In this document: in pieces, positions 62,001-64,000 of the stretch
Numbering within the stretch: position 1 is the first letter of the stretch
Layout: each line of letters opens with the position of its first letter
NCBI GenBank assembly: GCA_028551475.1
Contig: CM052358.1
Location: forward strand, 4,032,501 to 4,096,500
Length of the DNA stretch: 64,000 bases
DNA from: Casuarina equisetifolia
Lineage: Eukaryota > Streptophyta > Magnoliopsida > Fagales > Casuarinaceae
Reading direction: 5' to 3'
Translations under genes and position numbers: made by a program
Notes under the pieces: generated by a model
Seen by the model: only the letters and a program-made list of their open reading frames with translations
Told to the model about the DNA's origin: nothing
The model's database searches: none

Positions 62001-63574
62001 GCTGCTGTAAATTACTAATATACTTTATAGAATAGTATTTACTGCCGACCAGGAGGCCCTTGGCCCTACAGGCACATGTCGTCGGTGAAGCCTCGCACCA
62101 AACGATCGGCGCTGTCTGCCTTGAAGTACAATTTCAATCAAGCCTCACTGGAGTCCTCTATAAATGATCTTTATCTTTTAGTTAACAGCAGAAACATTTC
62201 GAATTAACTTTAGAAAATGGAGTGGTAATTGATGAGAGTAATACTGTAAATAAAGAAGTAAATGGTGGAAATGAGCAATAGGTTTGTATAGCATCACAGT
62301 GAGGGATAAGCCCTGGGGACTAAACCAACACAATACCGTGAAGTCAAGCAAAATGTTTCCTAGGAAAAGAATGAACAGTTAAAGACACAACTGAAGACTT
62401 TCCCGGGTATTAAAAGTGATAAGAAGTGCTGCCATTTCGAAGAGTTCTTGATCAGGAGCATATTATTGAAAAGATGAAAAAGCCTTGGCACATTTATGTG
62501 CCCCAATATAATTGGTGAAAATGGTCCCTCAGTTTTACTTTTTTTGCCGAGGTAAGATGAGAAATATACTAAAAAAAGAAAATAAAGTGCAAAGGTAGGG
62601 GGCCCGACAATTACCCAAAACCAAGAAATGTAGTGCCAGTAAAAGCAGAGAAGTAAAAGTAAGAACGAAAAAGAGGTCGGTTGGAAAGATCGGTGGTTTG
62701 GAAGTAAGTTGGGAACTCGTGGCAGCAAGCAACTGAAAAGATGGCCGATAATGTCCATGCAAGGGACATCCGTTGGAAAGTCACCATGAGCAATAGGGAA
62801 ATGCACTGTGCCAATGGTGTTGGTAGGGTGTGGCTAGGAGAGAAAAAAGGAAGCTACACAGAGTAAAGTGGCGGATGGAACATGGCGTGGTGGCGAGGCA
62901 GAGGAAGATGAGAAGAGGGCCGGCGCCGAGGAAGGCGGTTCCTGCAAAGGAAAAATTTGCAGTTCTTTTCAACTTTTGTCTATTATCTGTAAAGACTGCC
63001 AAAAGATTAGCCAAATTCATTAACGTCGGCAGCTAAATTTCATCGTCTATTACTGCGCCTCTAAATTTTCAAAGAAGTTGACATCCTACTGTAATAGAGA
63101 ACCCCACCTGAAATCACCTAGTATAGCCTAGTAATCTAGTCAATAATGAGGAATTCAGTTAAGGAAACACCAGTACGCTGAAACGCAGACTTTCAAGCTA
63201 CTCAACTATGATGTGCCCTCCATTCAGTTGATGTATAAATGATTACGATGCGGTGCAATGCAGCAAGGTCCCTTATAGGAGATATTAAAGAACACGGCCA
63301 AAATACAACCTGCTTTAAAATTGTGAAGCTCACAAGAACTTGAACAGTATGTTAATTAAACTCGGATGTTGGTATTATAACATAATGTGAATATTCACGT
63401 CCCCATACAAAAGAAAAGAGCTCTACCATCGATTGCTCTGACAGGTGTGAATAAAAAGTCTTCTTATTTGCAAGTGGATGGAAATCCACCATGAATGAGT
63501 TTTACAACCACCAAAATCAAACAGGAAAAAGCCTTATCCTTCGTCAAACATCACAGCGATTGATGCAAAACCGT
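59057..63574. other. Intergenic between MYB promoter and ATP synthase OSCP
   Basis: The first 1-2 kb should contain the MYB promoter. A GA-rich leader-like stretch lies at about 59245-59280, beyond the start codon. An open 148-codon minus-strand frame at 62360-62806 is hydrophobic and unrecognised. A minus ORF at 60589-60774 contains LTLYFGLSNVRHATWENIRT, also unrecognised. A poly-A run lies near 61409-61424. No RNA gene or clear mobile element was seen. Confidence 0.5.
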
Positions 63575-63883
63575 TTACAGGATGTCAAAGTTTACGGGCT
63601 CCCTCAAGAACCTTTCCATCTGACGCGCCCTGGTCTTGATGGACATATCAAACACCTTTTGCCCAAATTCAACGACCAGCCCACCAAGTATACTGGGATC
63701 AATCTAGTATAGATGAAAAATAATTACTTTAGCTTCAGTTGTAAGTGAACTATCGCCTGAAAGCTACTAGAGAGATTTGAATGATATGCCGCATACCTTT
63801 TGTTCGAGCTTAACTTTCTTGCCCTTTCCAATAATCTCTTGAAGTGTTTCTTTCAGTTCCTTCTCCTCTTCTGGTGGAAGGGG
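63575..63883 (-). CDS. ATP5: Mitochondrial ATP synthase subunit O (OSCP), last two exons; gene continues off the right edge
   Basis: Exon 63797-63883 (29 codons) reads PLPPEEEKELKETLQEIIG and ends VKLEQK at a GT donor. Exon 63575-63703 reads IDPSILGGLVVEFGQKVFD, then MSIKTRARQMERFLREPVNF and DIL-stop. Both are phase 0 with GT/AG borders and together match the conserved C-terminus of the oligomycin-sensitivity-conferring protein, the stator subunit that ties F1 to the peripheral stalk in the mitochondrial inner membrane complex. The 93-bp intron between them is intact. The N-terminal exons, including the mitochondrial presequence, lie beyond 64000; 63884-64000 is intron. Confidence 0.93.
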
Positions 63884-64000
63884 CTGGTAAAAAATATAAA
63901 TAAATAAATAAAAGAAATGCAACCATTAGAATGCAGAGAATTTGCAATTTCTAAAACAAAGCGTCGAATATAACTACCAAATAGACCAATATAAGTTCTC

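Overview
This window is eudicot nuclear DNA. Introns are short to medium with GT/AG borders, intergenic DNA is AT-rich, and there are many degraded LTR retrotransposons. The protein families present (a FRD3/DTX42-type MATE transporter, a MYB46/MYB83-type R2R3-MYB, a plant LEA_2 membrane protein and the mitochondrial ATP synthase OSCP) are typical of land plants. A woody eudicot is plausible, but the species cannot be read from the sequence. All recognised protein genes lie on the minus strand.

Layout. Positions 1-4922 hold MATE copy A, which lacks only its last codons at the window edge. A long upstream region without a clear gene follows, to about 18330. Positions 18340-26635 are a nest of minus-strand Ty1-copia sequence: LTRs, gag, integrase, RT and RNase H remnants. 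It is interrupted by a clean 1419-bp solo LTR (22342-23760, 5-bp target duplication TTAGT). Positions 26939-27225 are a fragment of a third copy of the MATE upstream region. MATE copy B lies at 28031-32066, followed by a second copy of the long upstream region to about 48520. Both MATE copies keep 13 exons of identical lengths and an open 603-codon frame, so this is a segmental tandem duplication of roughly 18-20 kb with two apparently intact genes. The rest is single copy: a LEA_2 membrane protein gene (49592-52188), a MYB46/83-type gene (56894-59056) and the last two exons of mitochondrial ATP synthase OSCP (63575-63883, continuing off the right edge).

The two duplicated arms can be compared side by side, which exposes insertions made after the duplication. 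Arm A carries a short Copia-type element with two 203-bp LTRs in MATE intron 4, a 147-bp foldback element with LTR and primer-binding-site features, a tRNA-derived SINE, a 0.6-kb AT-rich repeat block and a 0.9-kb replaced segment. Arm B carries a four-unit ~130-bp tandem array (one unit in A), a 35-bp perfect inverted duplication and a ~3.8-kb extra segment. Both LTR-derived insertions in A have an inverted duplication next to the primer binding site. An 88-codon ORF in arm B aligns without gaps to a copy in arm A that has lost its start codons.

The genes do not form a functional unit. The MATE pair would export citrate for iron translocation or aluminium tolerance, the MYB would control secondary-wall genes, and OSCP is part of mitochondrial ATP synthase. 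No complete tRNA, rRNA or CRISPR feature was seen.
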